In this document: positions 16,393 to 25,330 of the stretch, piece by piece
Layout of the letters: each line of letters begins with the position of its first letter
Numbering within the stretch: the first letter of the stretch is position 1
Origin: Alphaproteobacteria bacterium
GTDB taxonomy: Bacteria; Pseudomonadota; Alphaproteobacteria; Bin95
Length of the DNA: 48,238 nucleotides
Direction: 5' to 3'
Assembly (NCBI GenBank): GCA_026710105.1
Contig: JAPORR010000099.1
Location: forward strand, 1-48,238
The notes under the pieces: generated by a model
What the model saw: the letters and a program-made list of their open reading frames with translations, nothing else
Databases searched by the model: none
Told to the model about the DNA's origin: nothing
Translations under genes and position numbers: made by a program

Positions 16393-18030
16393 ATGACCGA
16401 CAGTTTCGACTATGTGATCGTCGGCTCCGGCTCGGCCGGGTCGGTGCTCGCCGCCCGGCTCACGGCCGGTCCTATCCATTCCGTCTGTGTGCTGGAGGCC
16501 GGGCCACCCGACCGGCATCCTCTCATCCACATCCCGGCCGGCTTCATGAAGATGCTGACCTCGCCGACCGTGAACTGGCTCTATTCTGCCGAACCGAGCG
16601 AATGGACCGGCGGCCGGCGGATTCACGCACCGCGCGGCAGGACTCTCGGCGGTTCCAGCTCGATCAACGGCCACATCTACAATCGCGGCCAACGACTCGA
16701 CTATGACGGCTGGGCGCAACTCGGCAATCGCGGCTGGGGCTACGCCGACCTGCTGCCCTATTTCAGGCGTACCGAACGGCGCATCGGCGAGGGCGACGAC
16801 ACCTTCCGCGGGCGCGAGGGCGGCCTGATCGTGACTGACAACCCCTACCGCCACCCGCTTTGCGAGGCGTTCATCGAAGGTGCGGTCGGGTTCGGCATTC
16901 CGCGCAACCCGGACTACAACGGCGCTGACCAAGACGGTGTCGGCTATTTCCAGCGCGCGATCCACAAAGGCCGACGGATGAGCGCGGCGCGAGGCTTCCT
17001 GCATCCCGCCATGCGCAAGCACGGCAACATGCTGGATGTGCGCACCCACGCTCACGTGACTCGCATCCTCTTCGAGGGCAAACGGGCGGTTGGCGTGCGC
17101 TACCAGACAGACGGCAACCCCTATGAGGTGCGGGCGCGGCGCGAGGTCATCCTTTGCGGCGGTGCTGTCAATTCGCCGCAATTGCTGCAGGTCTCGGGCG
17201 TCGGCCCGCCGGAATTGCTGGGCCGCTTCGGCATTCCGGTGCTGCATGGGCTGCCCGGCGTCGGCGAAAACCTGCATGACCATTATGCCGTCCGGATCGT
17301 CGCCCGCGTCAGGGACATGGAAACAATCAACCAGCGTGTCCGCGGCTCTGCCCTGCTGTTGGAGGCGGCGCGCTATCTGAGAGGACAGACGAGCGTGCTC
17401 GGGCTCGCGCCATCCTTGGTGCATGTGTTCTGGAAATCCGACCCCTCGCTCGACAAGGGTGACCTCCAGATGACCTTCACACCAGCAAGCTACAAGGAGG
17501 GCGTGCAGGCTGCGCTCGACGACTATCCCGCCATGACGATCGCACCTTGGCAGCAGCGGCCGGAAAGCCGTGGCCATGTCCGCATCGTCACCCCTGATCC
17601 CTTCGCGCCACCGGAAATCCAGCCCAACTACCTTGCGCATGAGATGGATCGGCAGGTGCTGTTGGGCGGCCTCAGGCTCGCACGCCGCCTGCTGCGCACG
17701 CCAGAACTCGCGCCCTACAATGCCGGCGAGGATTATCCGGGCGATGGAGTCGAAACCGACGACGAATGGCTCGACGTCGCCCGCCGACGCGGCACCACCA
17801 CATTCCATCTTGTCGGGAGCTGCCATATGGGACCAGAGACGGACCGCTTCGCCGTCGTGGACGACCGCCTGCGCGTCCGCGGGCTAGACGGCCTTAGAGT
17901 CGCCGATGCCTCGGTCATACCGCGCATGCCGTCGGCAAACACCAACGCCGCCACCCTCATGATCGCGGAGAAGGCCGCTGACATGATCCTCGACCGGCCA
18001 GCACCCGCGCCCGTCGTCCTTCCCGACTGA
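16393..18030 (+). CDS. GMC-family FAD-dependent oxidoreductase (choline dehydrogenase-like)
   Basis: This 545-residue flavoprotein oxidises a primary or secondary alcohol. It has the N-terminal dinucleotide fold 'YVIVGSGSAGSVLAARL', GMC signature 1 'GRTLGGSSSINGHIYNRG', signature 2 'GGAVNSPQLLQVSGVG' and the C-terminal catalytic region 'FHLVGSCHMG' followed by 'SANTNAATLMIAEKAADMI'. There is no signal peptide, so it should be cytoplasmic or peripheral. It diverges from the carbamoyl/peptide transporter operon across 185 bases and may belong to the same catabolic function. The substrate is unknown. Confidence 0.88.
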   Translation: MTDSFDYVIVGSGSAGSVLAARLTAGPIHSVCVLEAGPPDRHPLIHIPAGFMKMLTSPTVNWLYSAEPSEWTGGRRIHAPRGRTLGGSSSINGHIYNRGQRLDYDGWAQLGNRGWGYADLLPYFRRTERRIGEGDDTFRGREGGLIVTDNPYRHPLCEAFIEGAVGFGIPRNPDYNGADQDGVGYFQRAIHKGRRMSAARGFLHPAMRKHGNMLDVRTHAHVTRILFEGKRAVGVRYQTDGNPYEVRARREVILCGGAVNSPQLLQVSGVGPPELLGRFGIPVLHGLPGVGENLHDHYAVRIVARVRDMETINQRVRGSALLLEAARYLRGQTSVLGLAPSLVHVFWKSDPSLDKGDLQMTFTPASYKEGVQAALDDYPAMTIAPWQQRPESRGHVRIVTPDPFAPPEIQPNYLAHEMDRQVLLGGLRLARRLLRTPELAPYNAGEDYPGDGVETDDEWLDVARRRGTTTFHLVGSCHMGPETDRFAVVDDRLRVRGLDGLRVADASVIPRMPSANTNAATLMIAEKAADMILDRPAPAPVVLPD

Positions 18031-18099
18031 ATCGCGCACCCGCTGCTCCGACTTGCTGACCGCTTGCTCCGCCAGCCTGCTTTGGGCGACACTAGAGAC

Positions 18100-19152
18100 A
18101 TGAACGACGCTCTGGACTCCGGCGAACCGGGCGGCGGACTGGGCGACCATGTGCAACGGGGCGCGCCGGCGCCGACACGACGGGAGACCGTGCCGGCGCT
18201 CGAAAGGATCCTGAACGAGCCGTTCAGGGTGCTGGACCACGGCTTCGTGCGCGTCGTGGACTATATGGGCGGCGACAACGCCATCGTACAGGCGGCACGC
18301 GTCTCCTACGGCAAGGGCACGAAACGCCGATCGGCTGATGCCGCGCTGATCCGCTATCTGTTGCGCCACCGACACACCACGCCCTTCGAGATGTGCGAGA
18401 TCAAGCTACACATCAAACTGCCGATCTTTGTCGCCCGGCAATGGATCCGCCACCGAACGGCGAATGTGAACGAGTATTCGGCCCGGTATTCGAAGATGGA
18501 TCAGGAATACTACATTCCCGATGCCGACTATTTGAAATCCGTGCTGGACGAGCAAAGGCAGAGCCGTCGCGAACGGGAAACACAGCTGGATCTGTTCGAG
18601 CCTGTGCGACAAGAACCCGCCGTCTTGCTGGCAGCCCAATCCACCTCCAACAAGCAGGGCCGGGAAGGCCAGCTGACCGAGGCGGAAATCCAAGATTCCC
18701 TTTCGCGGCTTCACTGGGTCTCGAGCCGGACTTACGGGGTTTACCGAAACCTGCTCAACGAGGACGAAGACGGCATACCGATCCGGGAGGACCGGGCCGG
18801 GATCGCGCGCGAACTCGCCCGCGCCGTGCTGCCGGTCAACTACTACACCCAGCTCTATTGGAAATGCGACCTGCACAACCTGCTGCATTTTCTCTCGCTG
18901 CGCGCCGACAGTCATGCGCAATACGAAATCCGCGCCTATGCCGCCCTCATCCTCGACGAAATCGTTAAGCGCTGGGCACCGTTGACCTACCACGCCTTCC
19001 AGGACTACGTGCATCGCGCTGCCTCCTTGTCGGCCGGCGCGCTCGACGTGGTGCGGCGCCTGATCGCGGGGGAACGAGTTGAGCCTGACAGCAGCGGCCT
19101 TGCTCCGCGCGAGTGGCGCGAGCTGATGGCGATTCTCGACAGGGAGCCCTAG
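18100..19152 (+). CDS. thyX: Flavin-dependent thymidylate synthase
   Basis: ThyX makes dTMP from dUMP using methylene-tetrahydrofolate and NADPH via FAD. The family signature RHRX7S is present as '[11 protein letters not shown]', with '[19 protein letters not shown]' before it and '[12 protein letters not shown]' after it. I start at ATG 18100; the track start 12 codons earlier reads from GC-rich flank. Between 'YYIPDADY' and '[11 protein letters not shown]' there is an extra charged stretch of about 30 residues ('[18 protein letters not shown]') that I do not expect in typical alphaproteobacterial ThyX. No thyA is in the window. Confidence 0.93.
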   Translation: MNDALDSGEPGGGLGDHVQRGAPAPTRRETVPALERILNEPFRVLDHGFVRVVDYMGGDNAIVQAARVSYGKGTKRRSADAALIRYLLRHRHTTPFEMCEIKLHIKLPIFVARQWIRHRTANVNEYSARYSKMDQEYYIPDADYLKSVLDEQRQSRRERETQLDLFEPVRQEPAVLLAAQSTSNKQGREGQLTEAEIQDSLSRLHWVSSRTYGVYRNLLNEDEDGIPIREDRAGIARELARAVLPVNYYTQLYWKCDLHNLLHFLSLRADSHAQYEIRAYAALILDEIVKRWAPLTYHAFQDYVHRAASLSAGALDVVRRLIAGERVEPDSSGLAPREWRELMAILDREP

Positions 19153-19190
19153 CTTCCAGCCTCAATCCATGGAGACCTTCGGAGAAGGCA

Positions 19191-19601
19191 ATGAAAATCG
19201 AGCTTCACCACATCAATATCTGCACGAAGAATGTACCCGAGTTGGACCGGTTCTACCGGGCGGTGTTCGGCCTCGAAACCATCGAGGGCCGGGAGAACAA
19301 TCGGAACCTCGACCAGGGCTATTCGGGCAGTGTGTCGTTCCTGACCGACGGGTGCACCGAGTTCCATCTCGCCACGCAGGACCTCGGCGTCGGGCACCGC
19401 ATGGGCCACGCCGTCAACCCGCTGGAGCGCGGGCATATCGCCTTCCGTACCGATGATATCGAGGCTGTCAAGAAGCGCCTGACGGAGCTCGACATCCCTT
19501 TCTCCGACTACGGTACATGGGCCATGGGCGGTTGGCACCAGATCTTCTTTCAGGACCCCGAGGGCACGATCGTCGAAATACATCAGCCCGGCTGCGAATA
19601 G
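19191..19601 (+). CDS. VOC-superfamily (glyoxalase/dioxygenase-like) protein
   Basis: This is a 136-residue single-unit VOC protein with paired beta-alpha-beta-beta-beta modules. Likely metal ligands are the His in 'LHHINICT', the His in 'RGHIAFRTDD' and the Glu in 'GTIVEIHQPG'. The start is ATG 19191, right after GGAGAAGGCA; the track start at 19113 overlaps thyX. The reaction is not predictable from sequence: glyoxalase I, dioxygenase and resistance proteins all share this fold. It sits 38 bases after thyX in the same direction. Confidence 0.8.
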   Translation: MKIELHHINICTKNVPELDRFYRAVFGLETIEGRENNRNLDQGYSGSVSFLTDGCTEFHLATQDLGVGHRMGHAVNPLERGHIAFRTDDIEAVKKRLTELDIPFSDYGTWAMGGWHQIFFQDPEGTIVEIHQPGCE

Positions 19602-19660
19602 CGGCCGGCAGGCTATAGTGCTACCGCCTTCAAACGAGAGACACACGGGGTACAGATTTC

Positions 19661-20599
19661 ATGCAGTTTCGTAATCTAGGTCGTTCGGGCCTGCAGGTTT
19701 CGCTTGTCGGCGTCGGCTGCAACAATTTTGGCCAACGGCTCGACCAGGCCGGCACCGACGCCGTAGTTCATGCCGCGCTGGATGCGGGTATCACGCTGTT
19801 TGATACCGCCGATATCTACGGCGGAGGCGGCAAATCGGAGGAGCTCCTCGGCAAGTCGCTCGGCACCCGCCGCAAGGACATCGTGCTTGCCAGCAAATTC
19901 GGCATGCGTATGGCCGATGGGCCCTATGGTATCGGTGCGGCGCGCCATTACATCATGCATGCGGTCGAGGCGAGCCTTCAGCGGCTCGGAACGGACTGGA
20001 TCGACCTCTACCAGCTTCATCAGCCTGACCCGCTGACCCCGATCGAAGAAACACTGCGCGCACTCGACGACCTCATCCGCCAGGGCAAGGTGCGCTATAT
20101 CGGCCACTCCAATTTTGCCGCCTGGCAGACTGTGGAGGCGGAGTTGACCTCAGGCATGCACGGCCTCAACGCCTTCGTCTCGGCGCAGGATGAATACAGC
20201 CTCGTTATGCGTGGCCTGGAGGACGATCGCCTGGCGATGATGGAGAAATACGACCTGGGCCTCTTGCCCTTCTTCCCACTGGCGAGCGGGCTGCTCACCG
20301 GCAAGCATGGCGACAGGCCGCTCGCCGGCACGCGCATGGCCGACACGAGCCGCTTCATGGACCGCTACTGGACGGACGCCAATCTCGCCATAGTCCGTGC
20401 GCTCACTGCCTTCGCGCAAGAACGCGGCCGAACCATGCTGGAGCTTGCCATGTCCTGGCTGGCGACGCGACCGCAGGTCTCTAGCGTCATCGCCGGTGCT
20501 ATGACGCCCAAGCAAATCGCAACCAATGCCGTCGCCTGCGACTGGGCGATGGACGCGGACGAGCGTGCCGCCATCGACGAGATCCTGAACCGCGCCTAG
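19661..20599 (+). CDS. Aldo/keto reductase
   Basis: This 312-residue NAD(P)H-dependent reductase has a complete tetrad: Asp and Tyr in 'LFDTADIYGGGGKSEELLG', Lys in 'LASKFGMRM', and His in 'LYQLHQPD'. The cofactor-phosphate region 'VSSVIAGAMTPKQIATN' is also present. It resembles the voltage-channel beta-subunit/Tas-like group. It ends two bases before the aminotransferase gene, so the two are probably co-expressed and may act on the same carbonyl compound. Confidence 0.88.
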   Translation: MQFRNLGRSGLQVSLVGVGCNNFGQRLDQAGTDAVVHAALDAGITLFDTADIYGGGGKSEELLGKSLGTRRKDIVLASKFGMRMADGPYGIGAARHYIMHAVEASLQRLGTDWIDLYQLHQPDPLTPIEETLRALDDLIRQGKVRYIGHSNFAAWQTVEAELTSGMHGLNAFVSAQDEYSLVMRGLEDDRLAMMEKYDLGLLPFFPLASGLLTGKHGDRPLAGTRMADTSRFMDRYWTDANLAIVRALTAFAQERGRTMLELAMSWLATRPQVSSVIAGAMTPKQIATNAVACDWAMDADERAAIDEILNRA

Positions 20600-20601
20600 C
20601 C

Positions 20602-21783
20602 ATGAACCAGCCCCGCGCCACCGGACGCCCCCTCATGGCGCTGCCGGGGCCGACCAACATTCCGGAGGCGATCCTCCGGGCGATGGACCGCCCGACAGAA
20701 GACTTCAACAGCCCGGCCTTCGAGGCACTGGCGGCTGGCTGCTACCGGGACCTGAAACGGGTGTTCGGGACCAGCGGCACCATCCTCTGCTGGGCGTCCT
20801 CCGGCCACGGCGCCTGGGAGAGCACTATCGTCAACCTCTTCCAGCCGGGTGATGTCATCGTTATCCCTGAGACTGGTGCCTTCTCGACCTGGTGGGCCGA
20901 GATGGCAGGCCTCTTCGGGGTCGAGGTGGTGTCTCTGCCAGGTGATTGGCGCAGCGCCGCCGCCCCGAACGCCGTCGAGGACGTGCTACGCAGGGACACG
21001 CAGCGGCGCATCCGGGCTGTTGGCGTCGTCCACAGCGAAACCTCGACCGGCGTGGTTAGCGATGTAGCTGCTGTGCGCCAGGCGATGGATGCGGCCGGTC
21101 ATGATGCGCTGTTGATGGTCGATACCATTTCCTCGCTCGCCTCTATGGACTACCGCATGGACGAATGGGGTGTGGATGTGACTGTCGGCGGCTCGCAGAA
21201 AGGGCTGATGCTGCCGACCGGCCTCGGCATTGTCGGCTTGAACGACCGGGCGCTGTCGATTGCCGGGGACGGCGGTTCGCCGCGCCGCTACTGGAGCTGG
21301 CGGCGCATGCTGGACCTCGGCGGTGCTGTGCCGAAGTTCCCCGGCACGGCGCCGACGCAGATCTTCTCCGGCATGAGAGTCTCGCTCGACCTCCTGTTCG
21401 AGGAGGGGCTAGACAATGTGTTTGCACGCCACCGCCGGATGGCCGACCTCGTGCGGTGTGCCGTCGAAGAATGGGGGTTCGAGCTCAATGCGCGCCGCCC
21501 GGAAGAACGCTCCGACACGGTGACCGCTGTGCGCTGGCCTGAGGGCTATAATCCCAACGCCTTCCGCGACAGTTTGCGCGACCGCTTCAATATCGCGGTC
21601 AGCCACGGCCTACTGGACCTTGCCGGCAAGGTTATCCGCATCGGTCATCTGGGCGACCTGAACGAGACGATGGTCCTCGGCCTCCTCGGTGCCATCGAAG
21701 CCAATCTTACGATAGACGCCATTCCCCACCGGCCCGGCGGTGTGCGGAAAGCCATTGAGCGCGTAGCAGCCGCGCGGGCCTGA
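20602..21783 (+). CDS. Class V aminotransferase (serine/alanine-glyoxylate aminotransferase-like)
   Basis: This 393-residue PLP enzyme has the entry motif 'LPGPTNIPEAILRAM', 'SSGHGAWESTIVNL' around the cofactor phosphate, 'VVHSETSTGVVSDV', 'LMVDTISSLASMDYRMDEW' with the PLP-ring Asp, and the Schiff-base Lys in 'VGGSQKGLM' (about residue 200). The order matches serine-glyoxylate and alanine-glyoxylate aminotransferases. It follows the aldo/keto reductase without a gap and precedes an MFS carrier by 27 bases. Confidence 0.88.
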   Translation: MNQPRATGRPLMALPGPTNIPEAILRAMDRPTEDFNSPAFEALAAGCYRDLKRVFGTSGTILCWASSGHGAWESTIVNLFQPGDVIVIPETGAFSTWWAEMAGLFGVEVVSLPGDWRSAAAPNAVEDVLRRDTQRRIRAVGVVHSETSTGVVSDVAAVRQAMDAAGHDALLMVDTISSLASMDYRMDEWGVDVTVGGSQKGLMLPTGLGIVGLNDRALSIAGDGGSPRRYWSWRRMLDLGGAVPKFPGTAPTQIFSGMRVSLDLLFEEGLDNVFARHRRMADLVRCAVEEWGFELNARRPEERSDTVTAVRWPEGYNPNAFRDSLRDRFNIAVSHGLLDLAGKVIRIGHLGDLNETMVLGLLGAIEANLTIDAIPHRPGGVRKAIERVAAARA

Positions 21784-21810
21784 CCGGCTCCTTGCGCCAT
21801 CCACGCACTC

Positions 21811-22995
21811 ATGGCTGCTGTCCTGCCTGCCCTGCTTGCAACACTCGCGATGCAGGCCATCGTCGTCATCGCCTCACTGATCGTGCCGATCACCGTGCAG
21901 GAGAGCGGCGGCGCGCTCGGCTTCGATCCGGCGCTTGTCGGCTACTACACCATGGTGATGTGGCTCGGTGGCATGGCGTCCGCCCTGTTGTCGGGCGGGT
22001 TGATCCGCCGTTTCGGTGCGCTGCGCGTTTGCCAGGCGACGCTGGTGCTTGCCGCAATCGGCGCGCTGCTCACCAGCGTGGCGAGCCTCCCGGCTTTCGC
22101 TCTCGCAGGCCTCCTGATCGGTATTGCTTACGGGCCGGCCAATCCAGCCGGTTCGCACCTGCTTGCGGGCCTTACCCCACCGCATCTGCGCGGGCGCGTC
22201 TTCTCGGTCAAGCAGACAGGTGTGCCGGCGGGCAGCACCGTTGCCGGGCTGCTAGTGCCGGCCATCGCACTCGCCTGGGGTTGGCAGGCTGCCGGCCCGG
22301 TCATCGCGCTGCTCTGCATTGCGGCAATGGCGGCCGTCCAGCCCTGGCGGGCGCGCCTCGACCGCGACCGCAATGCGTCCGCGCCGACACTCGTGGAAAA
22401 TCCCCTGGCCGCAATTCAACAGATTCTGGCGCTGCCACCTCTGCGCCGGGCCGTGCTCGCTTCAGCAGCCTTTTCGATGGGGCAATTCTGCTTTACGGCG
22501 TTTTTCGTCGTCTATGTCATGCAGCGCGCCAACCTCGGCCTCGCTGAGGCGGGGCTATTATTCTCCCTTGGCTTCCTTGCCAGCATCGCTGCCCGCATCG
22601 TCTGGGGATGCGTAGCCGATGCAACTTCCAGCCGTACCGCGCTCGCTGCGCTCGGTATCGCAATGGCGGTCGCGGCACTTGCGGCCACCGCACTCGAACC
22701 CAGCTGGCCATGGCTCGCTATTGCCGGACTATCGGTGATATTCGGTGCCACAGCTGTCGGCTGGAACGGCGTCTATCTAGCGGAAGTTGCCCGGCTTGCG
22801 CCCGGCGGCGATGTCGGCACAGCAACCGGCGGGGCGATGTTCTTCACACTCGCCGGTTCCGCCTTCGGCCCAGCGCTGTTCGGCGCCGTTGCAGGGGCTC
22901 TCGGCTACAACACCGCGTTCGTCGTGATGGCGGCGGCAACCGGGATGACGGGGCTCTGGGTTGCCTTTGGCAAGGAGGCGCCGCAACGGCATTAG
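21811..22995 (+). CDS. MFS transporter
   Basis: This 394-residue protein has twelve predicted membrane helices in two halves. The loop between helices 2 and 3 reads 'GGLIRRFGALR', the MFS motif A position, and its counterpart in the second half lies around 'RIVWGCVADATSSR'. There is no signal peptide. Position after the aminotransferase and before speD suggests an amine, amino acid or organic acid as substrate, but this is not shown by the sequence. Confidence 0.82.
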   Translation: MAAVLPALLATLAMQAIVVIASLIVPITVQESGGALGFDPALVGYYTMVMWLGGMASALLSGGLIRRFGALRVCQATLVLAAIGALLTSVASLPAFALAGLLIGIAYGPANPAGSHLLAGLTPPHLRGRVFSVKQTGVPAGSTVAGLLVPAIALAWGWQAAGPVIALLCIAAMAAVQPWRARLDRDRNASAPTLVENPLAAIQQILALPPLRRAVLASAAFSMGQFCFTAFFVVYVMQRANLGLAEAGLLFSLGFLASIAARIVWGCVADATSSRTALAALGIAMAVAALAATALEPSWPWLAIAGLSVIFGATAVGWNGVYLAEVARLAPGGDVGTATGGAMFFTLAGSAFGPALFGAVAGALGYNTAFVVMAAATGMTGLWVAFGKEAPQRH

Positions 22996-23032
22996 CGATT
23001 TCTCTTGCGCCCGATGGCAAGCTGCGTAGATT

Positions 23033-23090
23033 GGCGCGCTTTGCGGCGCGCCGCGCTGCCTTTCACCGCAAAATCGGGAGGACGCCATTG
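23033..23090 (+). promoter_or_regulatory. speD leader: GC hairpin and ribosome site preceding a TTG start
   Basis: GGCGCGC (23033-23039) pairs with GCGCGCC (23046-23052) across TTTGCG. Further on, GGGAGGA (23076-23082) is five bases before TTG 23088, ideal spacing. ATG 23109, in the same frame, has no such site. This favours TTG as the speD start. Confidence 0.5.
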
Positions 23091-23531
23091 CCCCAGACGT
23101 CTGCCGCCATGCCCGACGACAGTGATACCGTCCACCTGTTCCCGCGCGAGCAGCCGACGGCGAAAGACTATTTCGTCGCGCGCGATGGCGTTCTCTACGC
23201 CGGCACGCATCTCCTGGTCGATCTCTGGGGCGCCCGGTGCCTGGACGACCCGGCGGCTATTGATCATACACTTCGTGCGTGCGCCGCCGCGGCGGGCGCG
23301 ACCGTGCTCGGCGGGGATTTCCACCGCTTCGAGCCTAATGGTGTGTCCGGTATGCTGCTGCTCGCGGAATCGCATATCTCGATCCATACTTGGCCGGAAC
23401 GGGGGTTCGCAGCACTCGATCTCTTCATGTGTGGGGCATGCAACCCCTATGCCGGCATTGAGGAGTTGAAGCGGACCTTCAAGCCCCGACAGATCACGCT
23501 AACGGAGCACAAACGGGGCATGATCCCGTGA
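23088..23531 (+). CDS. speD: S-adenosylmethionine decarboxylase proenzyme
   Basis: SpeD produces decarboxylated S-adenosylmethionine, the aminopropyl donor for spermidine. The proenzyme self-cleaves before the Ser of 'AESHISIHTWPE' to create its pyruvoyl cofactor. The partner motifs 'GTHLLVDLWG' and 'LFMCGACNP' (active-site Cys) are present. It is 147 residues from TTG 23088, or 140 from ATG 23109. The track start at 22608 lies inside the MFS gene in another frame. The stop overlaps the speE start as GTGA, so translation is coupled. Confidence 0.92.
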   Translation: MPQTSAAMPDDSDTVHLFPREQPTAKDYFVARDGVLYAGTHLLVDLWGARCLDDPAAIDHTLRACAAAAGATVLGGDFHRFEPNGVSGMLLLAESHISIHTWPERGFAALDLFMCGACNPYAGIEELKRTFKPRQITLTEHKRGMIP

Positions 23532-24379
23532 CCGGCAGCGGCTGGTTCGAGGAAGCCATTCACGCCCATGCGACGCAGAAACTCGAAGTCACGGAGGTTC
23601 TATACAGGTCGCAGACCCCACATCAGAAGGTCGTCATCTTCGAAAACCCAACCTTCGGGCGGGTGATGACGCTTGATGATGTGGTGCAGGTCACCGAGGG
23701 CGACGAGTTCATCTATCATGAGATGATGGCGCATGTGCCGATCCTGGCGCATGGCGCGGTCAGCGATGTGCTGATCGTCGGCGGCGGTGATGGCGGTCTT
23801 CTGGAAGAAGTGCTGAAGCACCCGGTTGAACATGCGACTATGGTAGAGATCGACCATGGGGTGGTGGACTTGGCCCGGCGCTACCTGCCCTCGATCTGCA
23901 AGGGCGCGTTCGAAGATCCGCGCACGGAGCTGGTTATCACCGACGGCGCGCAGTTTGTCGCCGAAACGGACAGCCGCTACGATGTCATCCTGATCGATTC
24001 CACCGACCCTATCGGCCCGGGCGAGGCCCTGTTCCGGCACGGCTTTTACGCCGGTTGCAAACGCTGCCTGAAGCCAGGGGGAATATTGGTGACGCAAAAT
24101 GGCGTGGCCTTCGTGCAGGGCGAGGAGTTGACGGCTTCCTGGCGCCATTTCAATGCGCTGTTCACCGATCCGGCTGCCTATGCGGTCGCAGTGCCGACCT
24201 ATATCTGGGGCTTCATGGCGCTCGGCTGGGCAAGCGACGAGACAGAACACCGGCGGAGGACACTGGAAACTATCACCGGGCGCTATGCCGCAGTCGGCCT
24301 CGATACACGCTACTACAATCCCGAAATCCATCTCGGCGCTTTCGCGCTGCCGACCTACATGAAGGAGCTGATGCGGTGA
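23528..24379 (+). CDS. speE: Spermidine synthase (polyamine aminopropyltransferase)
   Basis: SpeE transfers the aminopropyl group from decarboxylated SAM to putrescine. The 283-residue protein has an N-terminal beta domain with 'GRVMTLDDVVQVTEGDEF' and 'YHEMMAHVPIL', the nucleotide-binding 'LIVGGGDGGLLEEVLKH', the acidic 'MVEIDHGVVDLARRYLP', and the active-site 'IDSTDPIGPGEALF'. The start is GTG 23528, overlapping speD; the GTGA at its end starts the next gene. The putrescine-forming decarboxylase is not in the window. Confidence 0.93.
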   Translation: MTGSGWFEEAIHAHATQKLEVTEVLYRSQTPHQKVVIFENPTFGRVMTLDDVVQVTEGDEFIYHEMMAHVPILAHGAVSDVLIVGGGDGGLLEEVLKHPVEHATMVEIDHGVVDLARRYLPSICKGAFEDPRTELVITDGAQFVAETDSRYDVILIDSTDPIGPGEALFRHGFYAGCKRCLKPGGILVTQNGVAFVQGEELTASWRHFNALFTDPAAYAVAVPTYIWGFMALGWASDETEHRRRTLETITGRYAAVGLDTRYYNPEIHLGAFALPTYMKELMR

Positions 24380-25263
24380 TCGCCTACGGTGCCGGAACAG
24401 CCGCGATAGAAGTTGTGCCGACGGGTTTCGCACTCGGGGCGGAGATCCGCGGCATCGATGCCCGCAAACCGGTGCCACCGGAAACGGCCAAGACGCTGCG
24501 CGAGGCCTGGAAACAGCATCTAGTGCTGCTCTTCCGCGGCCAGACAGGACTGACGGACCAGCAGCTGATCACCTTCACCCAGGTTTTTGGACCGTTGCAG
24601 GCAGCGCCTAACAGCGATGTGACCGCAGGCTTCGGTTCGTTCGCGGACGTGCCGCCGGAAGTGGCAGTCATCTCCAACATTAAGGTCGATGGTCGGCCCA
24701 TCGGTGCGCTCGGCGCAGGCGAGGCGGACTGGCACACGGATATGTCCTTCATCGAGGAGCCGCCAGCGGGCTCCTGCCTCTACGCCATCGAGGTGCCAGC
24801 GTCGGGCGGCAACACGTCCTTCATCAACATGCACCGGGCACTCGATACACTCGACGAGGAAATGGCAGACGCGGTCAACGGCGTCCAATGTGTGCACGAC
24901 CTGTCGCTGACCTCTACCGGCTCACGGCGGCAAGGCGTTGCGGAAGTTGCCGATGTGCGCGAAACGCCGGGCGCGCGCCATCCCGTGCTGCGGACTCATC
25001 CGGATACGAAACGCAAGGCGTTATTTCTCGGGCGCCGGCGCAATGCCTGGTTGGTCGGGTTCGAGGTTGAGGACAGCGAACGCCTGCTCGACTGCCTCTG
25101 GGCGCATGCGACGGATGAGGCCCATGTCTGGGAACATCGCTGGCGCGAGGGTGACATCGTGCTCTGGGACAACCGCGCCGTCATGCACCGCCGCGATGCC
25201 TTCGATCCCGCCACCCGCCGCCTGATGCACCGAACCCAGGTGAAGGGCGGGCGGCCCCGCTGA
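24376..25263 (+). CDS. TauD/TfdA-family 2-oxoglutarate- and Fe(II)-dependent dioxygenase
   Basis: This is a 295-residue non-heme iron oxygenase. The facial triad is visible as His and Asp of 'DWHTDMSFIEEPPAG' and the distal His of 'RAVMHRRDAFDP'; the 2-oxoglutarate-binding Arg lies in 'RRLMHRTQVKG'. The start is GTG 24376, overlapping the speE stop by four bases. Relatives release sulfite from taurine, cleave 2,4-D, or hydroxylate amines and amino acids. The coupling to speE argues for a polyamine-related hydroxylase; the sulfur genes that follow argue for a sulfonate oxygenase. Sequence alone does not decide. Confidence 0.85.
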   Translation: MIAYGAGTAAIEVVPTGFALGAEIRGIDARKPVPPETAKTLREAWKQHLVLLFRGQTGLTDQQLITFTQVFGPLQAAPNSDVTAGFGSFADVPPEVAVISNIKVDGRPIGALGAGEADWHTDMSFIEEPPAGSCLYAIEVPASGGNTSFINMHRALDTLDEEMADAVNGVQCVHDLSLTSTGSRRQGVAEVADVRETPGARHPVLRTHPDTKRKALFLGRRRNAWLVGFEVEDSERLLDCLWAHATDEAHVWEHRWREGDIVLWDNRAVMHRRDAFDPATRRLMHRTQVKGGRPR

Positions 25264-25330
25264 GAGGGGCTATGGAACCGACGCCCGGCCTTCTTGCACG
25301 GCGGGGACCGCGGGCCTAAGAGGGGCTGCC

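Noticed and set aside
16159-17826. 555-residue minus-strand ORF
   Set aside because: It lies antisense to the GMC oxidoreductase, has no recognisable motif and also runs into the divergent promoter region. It is a high-GC shadow.
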